DNA of 64,000 nt, taken from NCBI GenBank assembly GCA_031417835.1, contig JANOWJ010000026.1, forward strand, positions 78,312-142,311, written 5' to 3'. This DNA comes from JADJLQ01 sp031417835 (GTDB taxonomy: Bacteria > Bacteroidota > Bacteroidia > Chitinophagales > Saprospiraceae). The notes beneath the pieces are model-generated. The model ran no database searches and had not been told where the DNA came from. It worked only from the letters and a program-made list of their open reading frames with translations. Position 1 is the first letter of the stretch, and each line of letters opens with the position of its first letter. Below are positions 47,520 through 57,067 of this stretch, piece by piece. The position numbers and the translations under genes were made by a program.

Positions 47520-50031
47520 AGTCGATATCTCTATTTGTTTTAGTCCTTTTAATCAATTTTACAAGTTCAAACCAAATTACTGAAATGAAGCCAATTGTGA
47601 TACACATTAATAATTGCGGCCAATTCAAGGTTTCAAATTGAAAAAAAGCGGTCAAAGGTTTAACATAAAGGATAAGCCCAACGATGGCGATGGTGATAAA
47701 AACAATAAACAATACCAGGTTGTTCTTATATCTCAACGTTGTAAATATAGAATAGTAAAATGAGCGATTAATTAAAGTAAGGAAAATATTTGCTGTTATT
47801 AAGACCGTAAAGCACATTGTCCTTGTAAGTGCCTCATCATAGCCATTCTGCACAGAATACTGGTAAACAAATAAGATCCCTGCGGTTATTATTAACCCCT
47901 GTAGGATGCTGGTGGAGAGCTCTTTCCAATTAAAGAAACTAGTCGTAAATGCTTTAGGTCTCTGTGACATCGTATTCTTTTCCATCGGTTCATTTTCATA
48001 TATAATTGAACACGTAGGGCCCATTATTATTTCTAAAAAAATAATGTGGCTAGGGGAAAAGATATTGGGGTAGATCCACCCTAAAGCCAAAGGAATAAAT
48101 ACGGTGAGGATTATGGGGATGTGTATGGATATGATATATTGAATTGCTTTTTTTAGGTTAGCATATATTTTTCTGCCCATGGCTATAGCGTCAACCATTT
48201 TAGACAAATCGTCTTCCAATAAAATCAATGATGCTGCTTGTTTAGCAATTTCTGTGCCTTTTTTACCCATGGCAATACCAATATGGGCTGCTTTTAGAGC
48301 TGGTCCGTCATTCACACCATCGCCTGTCATGGCCACGATTTGATTATTGGATTTTAAAGCATTGATTATTTTCAATTTTGCTTCTGGAAACATACGCGTA
48401 AAAATGGAAGTATTCATCACGCAGGTTTTTAACTCATCTTCCTGCAATGCCATCAACTCGTCACCCGAAATGGTTTTTTCGTATCCCCTGAATTCGATTT
48501 GTTTTGCAATGGCTGCAGTCGTTGCGGCATTATCACCGGTTATAATTTTTACAGAGATACCAGCGGTATAAAAATCCTCTAGAACTTTACTAATGTTATT
48601 TTTAGGTGGGTCGTAAAAGGCGACGAGGCCTTTAAAAACAAACGGCAAATCCTCTTGTTTAATCGGATAATGATCACCAGTGTAGTTGGACACCCCTACA
48701 CCCAATACTCTATAGCCCTCCTGTGCCAAAAGTTGAATGGCAGTATGTATTTGTTGTTTTTCGATTTCTGTAAGCTTTGACACATTCATCAAGGCTTCCG
48801 GTGCACCTTTGGCGGCGATTATTCTATGGCCGGTATCATTCGCAAAGACATGGGTCATCATAGGTGGTTTGCCACCTAATGGATATTCATGGATGAGTTT
48901 GTAGCCAGGTCGTTCATCGTTTTCCATAACATCCTTATACGTTTGGTGCAATGCTACTTCCATTGGATCAAACGGAATAGGTTCACTTGCCCACATCGAC
49001 AATCGTACGAGCTCTTTTTCATCGCTGGTTAACGCGTCTTTTGGTAAAGAAATTTTATTGGAGGCCAGCAAAAAAAGTTTTGCCAAAGTCATTTTATTTT
49101 CTGTAAGGGTACCTGTTTTGTCGGTACAAATAACGGTGGCACTTCCTAGGGTTTCAACAGTTTTCATCTGCTTCACCACTATACCCATTTTCATTAAACG
49201 CCATGCGCCTAAAGCCATAAAGGTGGTAAACGCAACAGGAATTTCTTCAGGCAAAATACTCATAGCCAATGTGAGTGACTGCAACAGGCTGCTTAAAATA
49301 TTTTGAGAATGCCAATAATTGATGGTCCAAACTATAATAAAAACGACAACCCCGGCAATCGCCATCTTTTTTACAAAATTTGAAATTTGTAATTCCAATG
49401 GAGTTTTTTCTTCCCGGATACTTTGTAAGCTCGATCCTATCTTACCCAATTTGGTTTCCTTGCCAATGGCAGTAATGGTGGCAATAGCTAAACCACTAGC
49501 AACGGAAGTACCACTGTAAATAAAATTGTCCGCCCCGGTTTTATCCTTAAAAACAGAAAATGATTCCCCGGTAAGTATAGATTCATTGACTGAAAAGTCG
49601 TTAGATTGAATTATAGTACCATCTGCCGTAATAGAAGTCCCTTCTTCTACCATGAGACTGTCACCCACTACCAAGTCCTCGCTTTTTATTTCCTCTACTT
49701 TTCCATTTCGAATGACTTTGCAATTCGGCTGTGAAAAATCTTTCAATTTTTGTAAAGCATTCTTGCTTCTGGAATATTGGAATATTGAAATAGATACTTG
49801 AAATATTATTGCAACCGTTAGAAAAATTCCATCACCTGTTTTGCCGCTGATAAAGTATATGGATGATGCTACTAATAACATTATCGTCATTGGGTCTTTG
49901 ACCATGCGTTTTGCCAGGTCGAAAAAAGGGTTCTCTTTTTTATAATCTAATTTGTTTTGTCCAAATTTTTCCCTTGCAAGAAGTACCTGCTCGGTGTTTA
50001 AACCTTGTAAGTTGAAATTATTTGCAAGCAT
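47500..50031 (-). CDS. P-type cation-transporting ATPase (P2-type, Ca2+-ATPase-like)
   Basis: An 843-residue ATPase. The N-terminal cation_ATPase_N region (LNTEQVLLAREKFGQNKL) is followed by the actuator loop TGES near 155, membrane helix 4 with PEEIPVAF near 263 (ion-binding proline kink), phosphorylation site DKTGTLT near 303, KGAPEAL for ATP binding, and the hinge TGDGVNDGPAL near 575. PEEIP rather than CPC/CPH argues against heavy metals and for Ca2+ or Mn2+. Overlaps arr by 20 bp; an operon with arr and DUF1801 is likely. Confidence 0.9.
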   Translation of the reverse strand: MLANNFNLQGLNTEQVLLAREKFGQNKLDYKKENPFFDLAKRMVKDPMTIMLLVASSIYFISGKTGDGIFLTVAIIFQVSISIFQYSRSKNALQKLKDFSQPNCKVIRNGKVEEIKSEDLVVGDSLMVEEGTSITADGTIIQSNDFSVNESILTGESFSVFKDKTGADNFIYSGTSVASGLAIATITAIGKETKLGKIGSSLQSIREEKTPLELQISNFVKKMAIAGVVVFIIVWTINYWHSQNILSSLLQSLTLAMSILPEEIPVAFTTFMALGAWRLMKMGIVVKQMKTVETLGSATVICTDKTGTLTENKMTLAKLFLLASNKISLPKDALTSDEKELVRLSMWASEPIPFDPMEVALHQTYKDVMENDERPGYKLIHEYPLGGKPPMMTHVFANDTGHRIIAAKGAPEALMNVSKLTEIEKQQIHTAIQLLAQEGYRVLGVGVSNYTGDHYPIKQEDLPFVFKGLVAFYDPPKNNISKVLEDFYTAGISVKIITGDNAATTAAIAKQIEFRGYEKTISGDELMALQEDELKTCVMNTSIFTRMFPEAKLKIINALKSNNQIVAMTGDGVNDGPALKAAHIGIAMGKKGTEIAKQAASLILLEDDLSKMVDAIAMGRKIYANLKKAIQYIISIHIPIILTVFIPLALGWIYPNIFSPSHIIFLEIIMGPTCSIIYENEPMEKNTMSQRPKAFTTSFFNWKELSTSILQGLIITAGILFVYQYSVQNGYDEALTRTMCFTVLITANIFLTLINRSFYYSIFTTLRYKNNLVLFIVFITIAIVGLILYVKPLTAFFQFETLNWPQLLMCITIGFISVIWFELVKLIKRTKTNRDIDYGTTEN

Positions 50032-50184
50032 TGTAAAAAATATGTTTATTGAATTAATCTATGATATAGCACCATACAAGTCACACGGATTGGAAGAGTA
50101 GAGCGTAGAATAAAAAAGATCAACGAACAATGCAATGCTTTTATTAAAGGAAGATTCATTACTACATTTAATGTACAACCTAGA

Positions 50185-50433
50185 CTAAAAACCTATTCTT
50201 TTACCCACTTTAACATTTCGGTAGTTATAACAAAATTCCTTAGCGAAGAGTTGCATTACTTCATCGCTACTATCAAGGCCGCCAATGCCGACAAGCTTAA
50301 TTTTTAATTTTTTGATCAGGTTGATGTTGGCTTCTACATCTTTATGTGTCAATTGATCGAAAGAAATAGGCTGGCTGAGGACTTCGAAGACGCGGTTGTC
50401 TATGAATGAACTATGATTCAAGAATGTATTCAT
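50185..50433 (-). CDS. hypothetical protein
   Basis: 82 residues, soluble, no recognised domain. The segment NLIKKLKIKLVGIGGLDSSDEV looks like part of a regular alpha/beta unit. It stands alone 150 bp from the ATPase gene on the same strand. The following stretch 50434-50845 shows no gene and only short unrecognised debris. Confidence 0.35.
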   Translation of the reverse strand: MNTFLNHSSFIDNRVFEVLSQPISFDQLTHKDVEANINLIKKLKIKLVGIGGLDSSDEVMQLFAKEFCYNYRNVKVGKRIGF

Positions 50434-50845
50434 ATTTCGTTTGACAAAATCAGATGTTCGAGGTTAATTTTTGTAAGAATACTTTGGATTATAAAACTAT
50501 ATCATTATAGGTAAGATAGCTAACAAATAGCCGTCCGTAGTTTTTTCTGTAATCGGTAGCTGTTATGTGATACTACAAAAATCGGATTCCTTGCTGACTA
50601 ATAAGACGCCACCTCAATATATAGATCTTTGGGACATTCTCCGTACTATATCCGATCTATTCATTGTTTATACACTGACTACCAATTCCTACCTGACTGC
50701 ACAGCAGGCACATATACCATTTTGTGTATTAACTGGAACGTAGAAGAGAAAAAGGCATACAGAATGGTGGCATACAAGAAAAAACACTACAAATCATCCT
50801 ACCAATGATCCAAGTGCTGCTAAACCTGCAGACGAAAGAAAGCTC

Positions 50846-50941
50846 TTATTTGATTTTTTTAAACTCTTGTAGACCTAAATAAAATCCAACTCCAAACAAA
50901 AGAGTAATCAATCCAGCAAAATATGGTATTATTTCAATCAT
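50846..50941 (-). CDS. 31-residue single-helix membrane protein
   Basis: Reads MIEIIPYFAGLITLLFGVGF then YLGLQEFKKIK: one membrane helix and a basic tail. It lies 3 bp downstream of the 57-residue membrane protein gene. Such tiny pairs recur in Bacteroidota, often near transporters, and are usually missed by gene callers. Function unknown. Confidence 0.55.
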   Translation of the reverse strand: MIEIIPYFAGLITLLFGVGFYLGLQEFKKIK

Positions 50942-50944
50942 TTT

Positions 50945-51118
50945 TTAGTGGTTTAAAATTTTTAAATAAATACCAAATGCCAGTATGGATGGCACCCAAA
51001 TGCCAACAAAAATAGCCGCATTTGCTTCTCCTTTGAAATACAATATTTCGGAGAAAATAAGCGAAAGAAAAGCAGCGATAAAGAATATTTTATCTGCTGT
51101 TGTGAATTTTTTAATCAT
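50945..51118 (-). CDS. 57-residue two-helix membrane protein
   Basis: Starts MIKKFTTADKIFFIAAFLSL and continues IFSEILYFKGEANAAIFVGI WVPSILAFGIYLKIL: two membrane helices with a short loop. The FVG-W-PSIL-FG pattern is common in small Bacteroidota membrane proteins of unknown role. Paired with the 31-residue gene. Confidence 0.55.
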   Translation of the reverse strand: MIKKFTTADKIFFIAAFLSLIFSEILYFKGEANAAIFVGIWVPSILAFGIYLKILNH

Positions 51119-51177
51119 GATTTTATTGCGTTTTAAGTTTTGTATATTCTATATGCAAAATGTAATGTTACAAAAGA

Positions 51178-51432
51178 TTAGGGTTTTTGTTCAAAAGTAG
51201 CAGTAAATTCTTTTGCATCGGCTCTTGACATTACTCGCCCTGTACCAGGACATAGTGAGTAGAAAGTATTTTTAAATTCATTAGTTGCAGAAATTAACTC
51301 TACATCACCATTGATGTTGGAAGGAACAACTGTTTGTTCACCCGGGGTTACTTTAACTGCCCCTTTTCAAATAATTACAACCGCATCCTCACTGTTCAAG
51401 TCCCCACACCCCACGTTTTTACACAATATCAT
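51178..51432 (-). pseudogene. small protein gene with in-frame TGA
   Basis: An ATG at 51432 opens 21 codons (ending DLNSEDAVVII), then a TGA, then 62 further codons in the same frame (KGAVKVTPGEQTVVPSNING to ATNEFKNTFYSLCPGTGRVM to FTATFEQKP) ending in TAA. The reading is coherent on both sides of the stop. Not recognised. Either a nonsense mutation or a sequence error. Confidence 0.5.
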
Positions 51433-51514
51433 CCCTGATTAACACTTTTCTGTCAAGTATTATGCGTTGTACTTGTTTAGATGTAATTTTAGGAAGGCAA
51501 ATTCTGCTAATATT

Positions 51515-52036
51515 ATGAATAGAAGATCTACTTTAAAAAACCTCGCTACTACCGCCGGGGCATTACTTGCATTACCCGGCTGGGCCCGATCCTGGAAAGT
51601 GACATCCTTGAAGCGATATACATCATCCTTTACTAAAATGGAGCAAGACCTTTTGGCCGCGGTGGTCGATACGATCATCCCTGCCGGAAGTAGCATCGGT
51701 GCTAAATCTGTCGGCGTTGATCTTTTTCTTCAAAAACTTTTTGATAGATGTTACGAAAAAGAGGTGCAGGACAATATCAAAAAACAGTTGGCAAGCCTGG
51801 AAGCATCAGCGCAGGCGACGCTTACTACCTCTTTTGTCGCATGTACTCAAGAGCAACGCGAGGCCCTCTTCTCAACGTTTTTCGCCTCAACTATAAAAGA
51901 AGAAAAAGATTCTTTTAGTTTGCTCAAATCTGAAACCATACGTGGCTTTAATACTTCTGAAGTAGTGATGACGAAGTATTTAAAATATCAGGTAGCCCCA
52001 GGGCATTTTTATGGTTGTGTGGAAGTGACGGCCTAG
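51515..52036 (+). CDS. gluconate 2-dehydrogenase subunit 3-like protein
   Basis: About 173 residues from the ATG at 51515. The start has a Tat-type signal (NRRSTLKNLATTAGALLAL). The mature part matches the subunit-3 family (MEQDLLAAVVDTIIPAGSSIGAKSVGVDLF, then EREAL-like and ending VAPGHFYGCVEVTA). It is the small partner of the GMC oxidoreductase 105 bp downstream and probably carries it to the periplasm by Tat hitch-hiking. Confidence 0.85.
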   Translation: MNRRSTLKNLATTAGALLALPGWARSWKVTSLKRYTSSFTKMEQDLLAAVVDTIIPAGSSIGAKSVGVDLFLQKLFDRCYEKEVQDNIKKQLASLEASAQATLTTSFVACTQEQREALFSTFFASTIKEEKDSFSLLKSETIRGFNTSEVVMTKYLKYQVAPGHFYGCVEVTA

Positions 52037-52141
52037 TAAACCATATTACGATGGGTCATTTTTTCTGTTCATAAAGACACAATAAAACTATCCTAATCTA
52101 ACGATTTAAAAAACGGTGCTAGACGCAAAAAAACAATCTAC

Positions 52142-53845
52142 ATGGCAAATTTAAATATAGACTCTGTCAAAAAACGCACATACGACGCGATCGTCATCGG
52201 CTCCGGTGCAAGTGGCGGCTGGGCTGCAAAAGAACTTTGTGAAGCCGGACTAAAAACCTTGGTACTCGAGCGAGGTCGGGATGTGAAACACATCGTAGAT
52301 TATCCGACGGCTTCCAAAGCGCCATGGGAGTTTGAATTCCGAGGCACTGTACCATTAGAAAAGCGGACTGGATTTCAATCCGGGCGATTTATTCGCGAAG
52401 AGTCTCTGCACTGGGCGCTTAAAGATGATGAGCAACCGGTGGTCTATGAAAAACCCTTCCGATGGTTTAGAGGCTATCACGTAGGGGGGAAGTCCCTGCT
52501 ATGGGCGCGACAGACGCAGCGGTGGTCAGACTATGACTTTGAAGGTCCACAACGAGATGGGTTTGCCACCGATTGGCCTATCCGTTACAAAGATATTGCG
52601 CCATGGTATGACCATGTGGAAAAATTTGCCGGTATCGCAGGCAATCGCGATGGCATCGATGAATTACCGGATAGCATAGTACAACCAGCCTTCGAAGTAT
52701 CTTGTATAGAAACTTATTTTAAAGAACAACTCGGAAAACATTTTCCGGATCGCCATCTCATCGCAGCCCGATGTGCTCACCTTACCGATCCCCAGGACAT
52801 CCACGTACAGCAAGGACGAAGCAAATGTCAAAATCAGACCATGTGTAATCGGGGCTGTATCTATGGAGCCTACTTCAGCAGCAATTCCTCTACGATACCA
52901 TGGGCTATGAAAACTAAAAAACTCACCATGCGTCCTGATGCGGTCGTACACTCTATTATCTACGACGAGAAAAAAGCTCGTGCTACCGGAGTGCGCATCA
53001 TCGATCGGCATACACACGAGATGATGGAGTTTCATGCCCGGATCATATTCGTCAATGCCTCTACCATCAATAGTAGTGCTATCCTTTTAAATTCAAAATC
53101 GGATCGATTCCCCAATGGACTCGGCAATGACAGCGGTACGCTCGGTAAATACCTCGCATGGCATAACTACCGAGGCAAAGCCAATGCGCAGTATGAAGGC
53201 TTCAAAGATAAAAAGACCGATGGCCGTACCCCTACCAATAGTTATATCCCCCGATTTCGCAATGTCAAAAAACAAGACATGGACTTTCTACGGGGGTATG
53301 CGATCGGTATCGGCGGGGGTCGAGGCAACAGTACGGATACATCTATGATCGGAGATCAACTGCGGGACAATATCCTTAATCCTAAACTCGGCAACTGGAA
53401 TATCTCATCCTGGATGATGGGCGAATGTGTACCGATTGAGCAAAATCATCTGCGCCTGCATCCTGAACTTAAAGACAAATACGGGATCCCGCAGATCATC
53501 CTCTCCGCCGATTGGACTGAAAATGATGATAAGATGGTAGCCGACTATGTAGAGCAAAGCAAAGCCATGTTTGAAGCAGCGGGATTTACAAATATCACCG
53601 CCAATGACACTAAGTCAGCTCCAGGCTCCGATATCCACGAGATGGGTGGTGCTCGGATGGGTCGCGATCCCAAGACCTCTATGCTCAATGAATGGAATCA
53701 AGTGCATGCCTGCAAAAATGTATTTGTGACCGATGGTGCCTGTATGACCAGTACGGGTACTCAAAATCCTACATTGACTTTTATGGCGATCACCGCTCGT
53801 GCTGCCGGTAGGGCTGTAATTGAAATGAAAAACAAAAACATATAG
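52142..53845 (+). CDS. GMC-family FAD-dependent oxidoreductase
   Basis: A 567-residue large subunit. The FAD-binding GSGASGGWAAKEL lies near residue 21 with the ERG motif after strand 2. HVGGKSLLWARQTQRWSDYDFEG near 118 and the C-terminal TDGACMTSTGTQNPTLTFMA region carry the GMC signatures. No signal peptide of its own, consistent with export with the Tat-bearing subunit 3. It oxidises a sugar or related alcohol; the substrate is unknown. The 3' end is tandemly repeated (see 53809-53926). Confidence 0.9.
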   Translation: MANLNIDSVKKRTYDAIVIGSGASGGWAAKELCEAGLKTLVLERGRDVKHIVDYPTASKAPWEFEFRGTVPLEKRTGFQSGRFIREESLHWALKDDEQPVVYEKPFRWFRGYHVGGKSLLWARQTQRWSDYDFEGPQRDGFATDWPIRYKDIAPWYDHVEKFAGIAGNRDGIDELPDSIVQPAFEVSCIETYFKEQLGKHFPDRHLIAARCAHLTDPQDIHVQQGRSKCQNQTMCNRGCIYGAYFSSNSSTIPWAMKTKKLTMRPDAVVHSIIYDEKKARATGVRIIDRHTHEMMEFHARIIFVNASTINSSAILLNSKSDRFPNGLGNDSGTLGKYLAWHNYRGKANAQYEGFKDKKTDGRTPTNSYIPRFRNVKKQDMDFLRGYAIGIGGGRGNSTDTSMIGDQLRDNILNPKLGNWNISSWMMGECVPIEQNHLRLHPELKDKYGIPQIILSADWTENDDKMVADYVEQSKAMFEAAGFTNITANDTKSAPGSDIHEMGGARMGRDPKTSMLNEWNQVHACKNVFVTDGACMTSTGTQNPTLTFMAITARAAGRAVIEMKNKNI

Positions 53846-53926
53846 CCCGGGGCGATTACTGAGTTGAAAAAAAGAAACATATAAATCGCCCGGGGCTGTA
53901 GTTGAACTAAAAAACAAAAACATTAG
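53809..53926 (+). repeat. three tandem copies of the GMC gene 3' end
   Basis: The gene's last codons read AVIEMKNKNI-stop (to 53845). They are followed by an in-frame variant AITELKKRNI-stop (53846-53884) and a shifted variant AVVELKNKN (about 53890-53926), each with the GCCCGGGG/CCCGGGGC block. The GC-rich blocks also pair as an imperfect hairpin behind the gene. Confidence 0.6.
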
Positions 53927-54051
53927 TTCTGAGCGGACCCTGAGTTTAAGGTTAGTAACCTTTAGTCAGCTCTAGTAATTTATATACTTAATATGTATGT
54001 CCGGCAAAATAAAAGGCTGGATGTAAAACAAGATCAATCAACAAACAGCGT

Positions 54052-55587
54052 ATGAAGTTTTCATTAATAGTATTGGTACTAGGCTTTGCACATTTGGTAA
54101 GTGCACAATCATCAGGTATACATACCAATCTATATCCTGCTATCACCACGTTTACGACTCAACAGGATCATGATAACATGAAACAACAATTGGGTATAAA
54201 AAATTTAAGACCCGGCCCCAGTGGTAATGAATCAGCGGTCAATCATGCAAACTATGATGAATCCATAGCCAATCCTTGTCCCCAACTTCCGGATATCCTG
54301 ACCACAAAAAATGGTGTAAAAATAAATACTGCAGATTCATGGTGGAACCAACGCCGTCCTGAACTTATAGCAGACTTTGAATTAGAAGTCTACGGTCGTA
54401 TTCCCAAAAACGTGCCCAAAGTGACTTGGACCGTAAAAGTGACCGACAGAGAATTTGTAAATCGTATCCCCGTCATCGCAAAACAATTGGTAGGCCATGT
54501 AGATAATAATGCTTACCCCCTGATCAATGTGGATATCCAAATGATGTTGGTGGTTCCAACCAACGTAAAAGGTCCGGTACCGGTATTGATGATGTTTGGC
54601 CGACCATCATTTCCTGCTCCTGCGCAGCCGTCGCCCGAACACATGGAAAAAATCAATAGTGCATTCAAAGAGATCATGATCAAAAGTGATCCAGAGCTTA
54701 AAGCCATATTTGATTTGTATCCTGCATATACCCCGATCACGAGATTGCCTGTACCAAATTTTTTTACGCCACCCCCTGCGGGTGATCTTCCATCGACTGA
54801 ACAATTATTAGCTGCAGGTTGGGGATATGCCACAATAGATCCTGCCAGCATCCAGGCTGATCAAGGTGCTGGACTTACTCGGGGAATAATAGGATTGACG
54901 AACAAAGGCCAACCGCGGAAACCAGATGATTGGGGATCACTTCGGGCTTGGGCTTGGGGCGCAGCGCGAGGCTTGGATTATCTGGAGACCGATACATTAG
55001 TAGATGCATCGAAGGTAGGTATAGAGGGCGTGTCGCGGTATGGCAAAGCAGCATTGGTCACACTTGCCTTCGAACAACGCTTCGCAGTAGGATTGATCGG
55101 ATCTTCCGGCAAAGGAGGAACGACATTGCATCGAAGGGTATATGGCGAAGCAGTAGAAAATTTGACCGGAAGTGGAGAATATCATTGGATGGCGGGCAAT
55201 TATCTTAAGTACGGCACGGCCGAGTCCGCTTTTGGTAAAAAGACTGGGTGTGACTTAGCTGTTGATTCCCATGAATTGATTGCCTTGTGTGCACCCAGGC
55301 TGACTTTTGTGAGCTATGGGGTACCCGAAAAAGGAGATTCTAAATGGCTTGATCAAAAAGGAAGTTATATGGCGACGATAGCTGCGGGATCAGTCTTTAA
55401 ATTATTAGACTCCAAAGATCTGGGCATCTCCAATGATTATACAAAAGAGGAAATGCCACCCGTACTCACCGGTTTGCTAGATGGACATTTGGCCTGGAGG
55501 CAGCACGATGGTGGCCATACTGATGGACCTAATATGAAACACTTTATTCCCTGGGCCAGCGACCTGTTGAAGTATAAGAGAAATTGA
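54052..55587 (+). CDS. CE15-like glucuronoyl esterase (alpha/beta hydrolase)
   Basis: A 511-residue exported hydrolase with a signal peptide (FSLIVLVLGFAHLVSAQS). The nucleophile elbow is in GVSRYGKAAL near residue 326, matching the GCSRxGK elbow of glucuronoyl esterases. A distal ALCAPRLTFVSYG segment and HDGGHTDGP near 482 give the likely catalytic acid region and His. CE15 enzymes cut ester links between lignin and glucuronoxylan. A periplasmic or surface plant-polymer role is likely but a polysaccharide utilisation locus is not evident nearby. Confidence 0.8.
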   Translation: MKFSLIVLVLGFAHLVSAQSSGIHTNLYPAITTFTTQQDHDNMKQQLGIKNLRPGPSGNESAVNHANYDESIANPCPQLPDILTTKNGVKINTADSWWNQRRPELIADFELEVYGRIPKNVPKVTWTVKVTDREFVNRIPVIAKQLVGHVDNNAYPLINVDIQMMLVVPTNVKGPVPVLMMFGRPSFPAPAQPSPEHMEKINSAFKEIMIKSDPELKAIFDLYPAYTPITRLPVPNFFTPPPAGDLPSTEQLLAAGWGYATIDPASIQADQGAGLTRGIIGLTNKGQPRKPDDWGSLRAWAWGAARGLDYLETDTLVDASKVGIEGVSRYGKAALVTLAFEQRFAVGLIGSSGKGGTTLHRRVYGEAVENLTGSGEYHWMAGNYLKYGTAESAFGKKTGCDLAVDSHELIALCAPRLTFVSYGVPEKGDSKWLDQKGSYMATIAAGSVFKLLDSKDLGISNDYTKEEMPPVLTGLLDGHLAWRQHDGGHTDGPNMKHFIPWASDLLKYKRN

Positions 55588-55655
55588 GGTATGAATGATG
55601 AGGTATGAATTATGAGCTCATCACTCATCACTCATACCCCATCACTTTTAAAAAA

Positions 55656-56069
55656 CTATTTTCGTTTATAACCCAAATACCAGCCAATCACAGCTCCAGC
55701 TAATGCGGATAATAAAGCATATACGATGACATCGGCCAGTACACCTTTCCAGGTCATAAGGTTGCTGGTGCCATGTATCAAGCTGTCATATGCTAAGCCG
55801 TACAAGCCACCGATCGTAGCTCCTGCTACAGCTCCCGACATCCAGGTGCGGATACTGGCCCACTTTTCAAAAATGTAAGCCAATAAGAAGGCGGCAGCAA
55901 GATTGCCGATGACTATAGCCGCCATATCGGGATCCCGTTGAGATCCGGCCATACCGGGATTAGAACTGGCCATAATGTCTTTAAATACGATGGTGTAAAA
56001 TAAAAAACCACCGAGGAAATAAACGACAAAGCCCAATAAAGCACCAATTGCGAGTTTGTTTGTATTCAT
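55656..56069 (-). CDS. four-helix membrane protein, hypothetical
   Basis: 137 residues from the ATG at 56069, where the first helix begins (LAIGALLGFVVYFLGGFLFY); a longer upstream frame has no membrane logic. Four hydrophobic helices, with a Gly/Ala-rich MSGAVAGATIGGLYGLAYD and a short basic tail YLGYKRK. Resembles DUF1761-type proteins, not certain. Confidence 0.6.
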   Translation of the reverse strand: MNTNKLAIGALLGFVVYFLGGFLFYTIVFKDIMASSNPGMAGSQRDPDMAAIVIGNLAAAFLLAYIFEKWASIRTWMSGAVAGATIGGLYGLAYDSLIHGTSNLMTWKGVLADVIVYALLSALAGAVIGWYLGYKRK

Positions 56070-56317
56070 ACTAATAACATTTAAGGTTTTGAGATAGATT
56101 GAAGGTAAGGAGATATTTAACTTCGGGGAAATATTTTTCAAAAAAACAATGTGAAACAAATCGGAGGTTTTGGCCAACCCAAATCGGCCCAACCATAGAT
56201 CACTACAGTCACACAAAAAGTATGTGCTTACGCATATTTTCAGTAATGATATCTGCCTGAGCAGATAAGCCCTTTTGGTATTTCAATGGTTTATTATTTA
56301 AAGATAATCTTCATGCA

Positions 56318-56351
56318 AGACAGGGGGTGTCTTCGAAGACACCCCCTGTCT
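56318..56351. repeat. 34-bp perfect palindrome
   Basis: AGACAGGGGGTGTCTTC (56318-56334) is followed by its exact complement (56335-56351). The arms are G-rich and C-rich, so the hairpin would be very stable. It lies between the membrane protein gene and the XRE fragment. Possible Rho-independent terminator, though no clear T-run follows on either side. Confidence 0.75.
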
Positions 56352-56389
56352 ATTAGTCTATTTGACACCCTCGGTATATCCTGTAAATA

Positions 56390-56653
56390 AACCAACCAAG
56401 TAAAGAAGTGGTTGAAAAAGTAGCTGCCTTATATGCAACTACAATACAAGAATTAATGACTGAAGACGCAACCGACAAACTCCAAGGCATTGAAATTATC
56501 GGACAAACAACACCATTAGATGAGCCCACTGGTTTTCCAAATGACCTTCATGTCTTACACAATCTATTGGAAGCTAAAAATAAGATCATTGAGTTACAGG
56601 ATTCCAAGATCGTGTCTTTGGAGGAACAGCTTCGCGTTCTAAAACAGGAATAA
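56390..56653 (+). pseudogene. XRE-type regulator, C-terminal fragment
   Basis: Reads NQPSKEVVEKVAALYATTIQ, then on to a leucine-rich coiled-coil tail (VLHNLLEAKNKIIELQDSKI). The first about 80 bp match the middle of the XRE gene at 61917. The helix-turn-helix N-terminus is missing and a stop lies just upstream. It forms the left flank of the peptide locus. Confidence 0.75.
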
Positions 56654-57067
56654 GTTGTGGGAATACTAACATCATTCATACTAATTTCCCTTTTTGAAAG
56701 ATTTTGTACTTCCCTTACAATTTTTTCGCCATTATATTCCGATAATAAACTAGGGCTTTTGACTTTCCGCCTACCAGCCTAGCGTTTGCAACCGCCAGGC
56801 TGCTTTGCAACTTGGCCTTTGCAACGTTCAAGCGTAAGCATTTGGAATAATCCTTTTGTAGGTCTAAAACAGTGATCTAGTCAATCCCTGAGAGCACAGC
56901 GGTGGTGCTATCCGATTCTTGGTTTATAACGATACAAGGAGTGGGTAGTTGACTGGACCTGGATTTTGAGGATCATTTATCTCCAGCATTCGGCAAATTC
57001 CTATCTGGTCAATCTTCATAAAGAGGATATAAATAGAGTGTGGATTTTTTTTGAGTTAATTAATTTC
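56654..57067. other. gene-free stretch downstream of TlpA-like gene
   Basis: No coding region is convincing. The block GCGTTTGCAACC, TTTGCAAC and CGTAAGCA near 56780-56840 echoes the leader-region block CGTTTGCAACC and GTAAGCACCC upstream of both peptide genes, and may be a decayed third copy. Confidence 0.35.
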
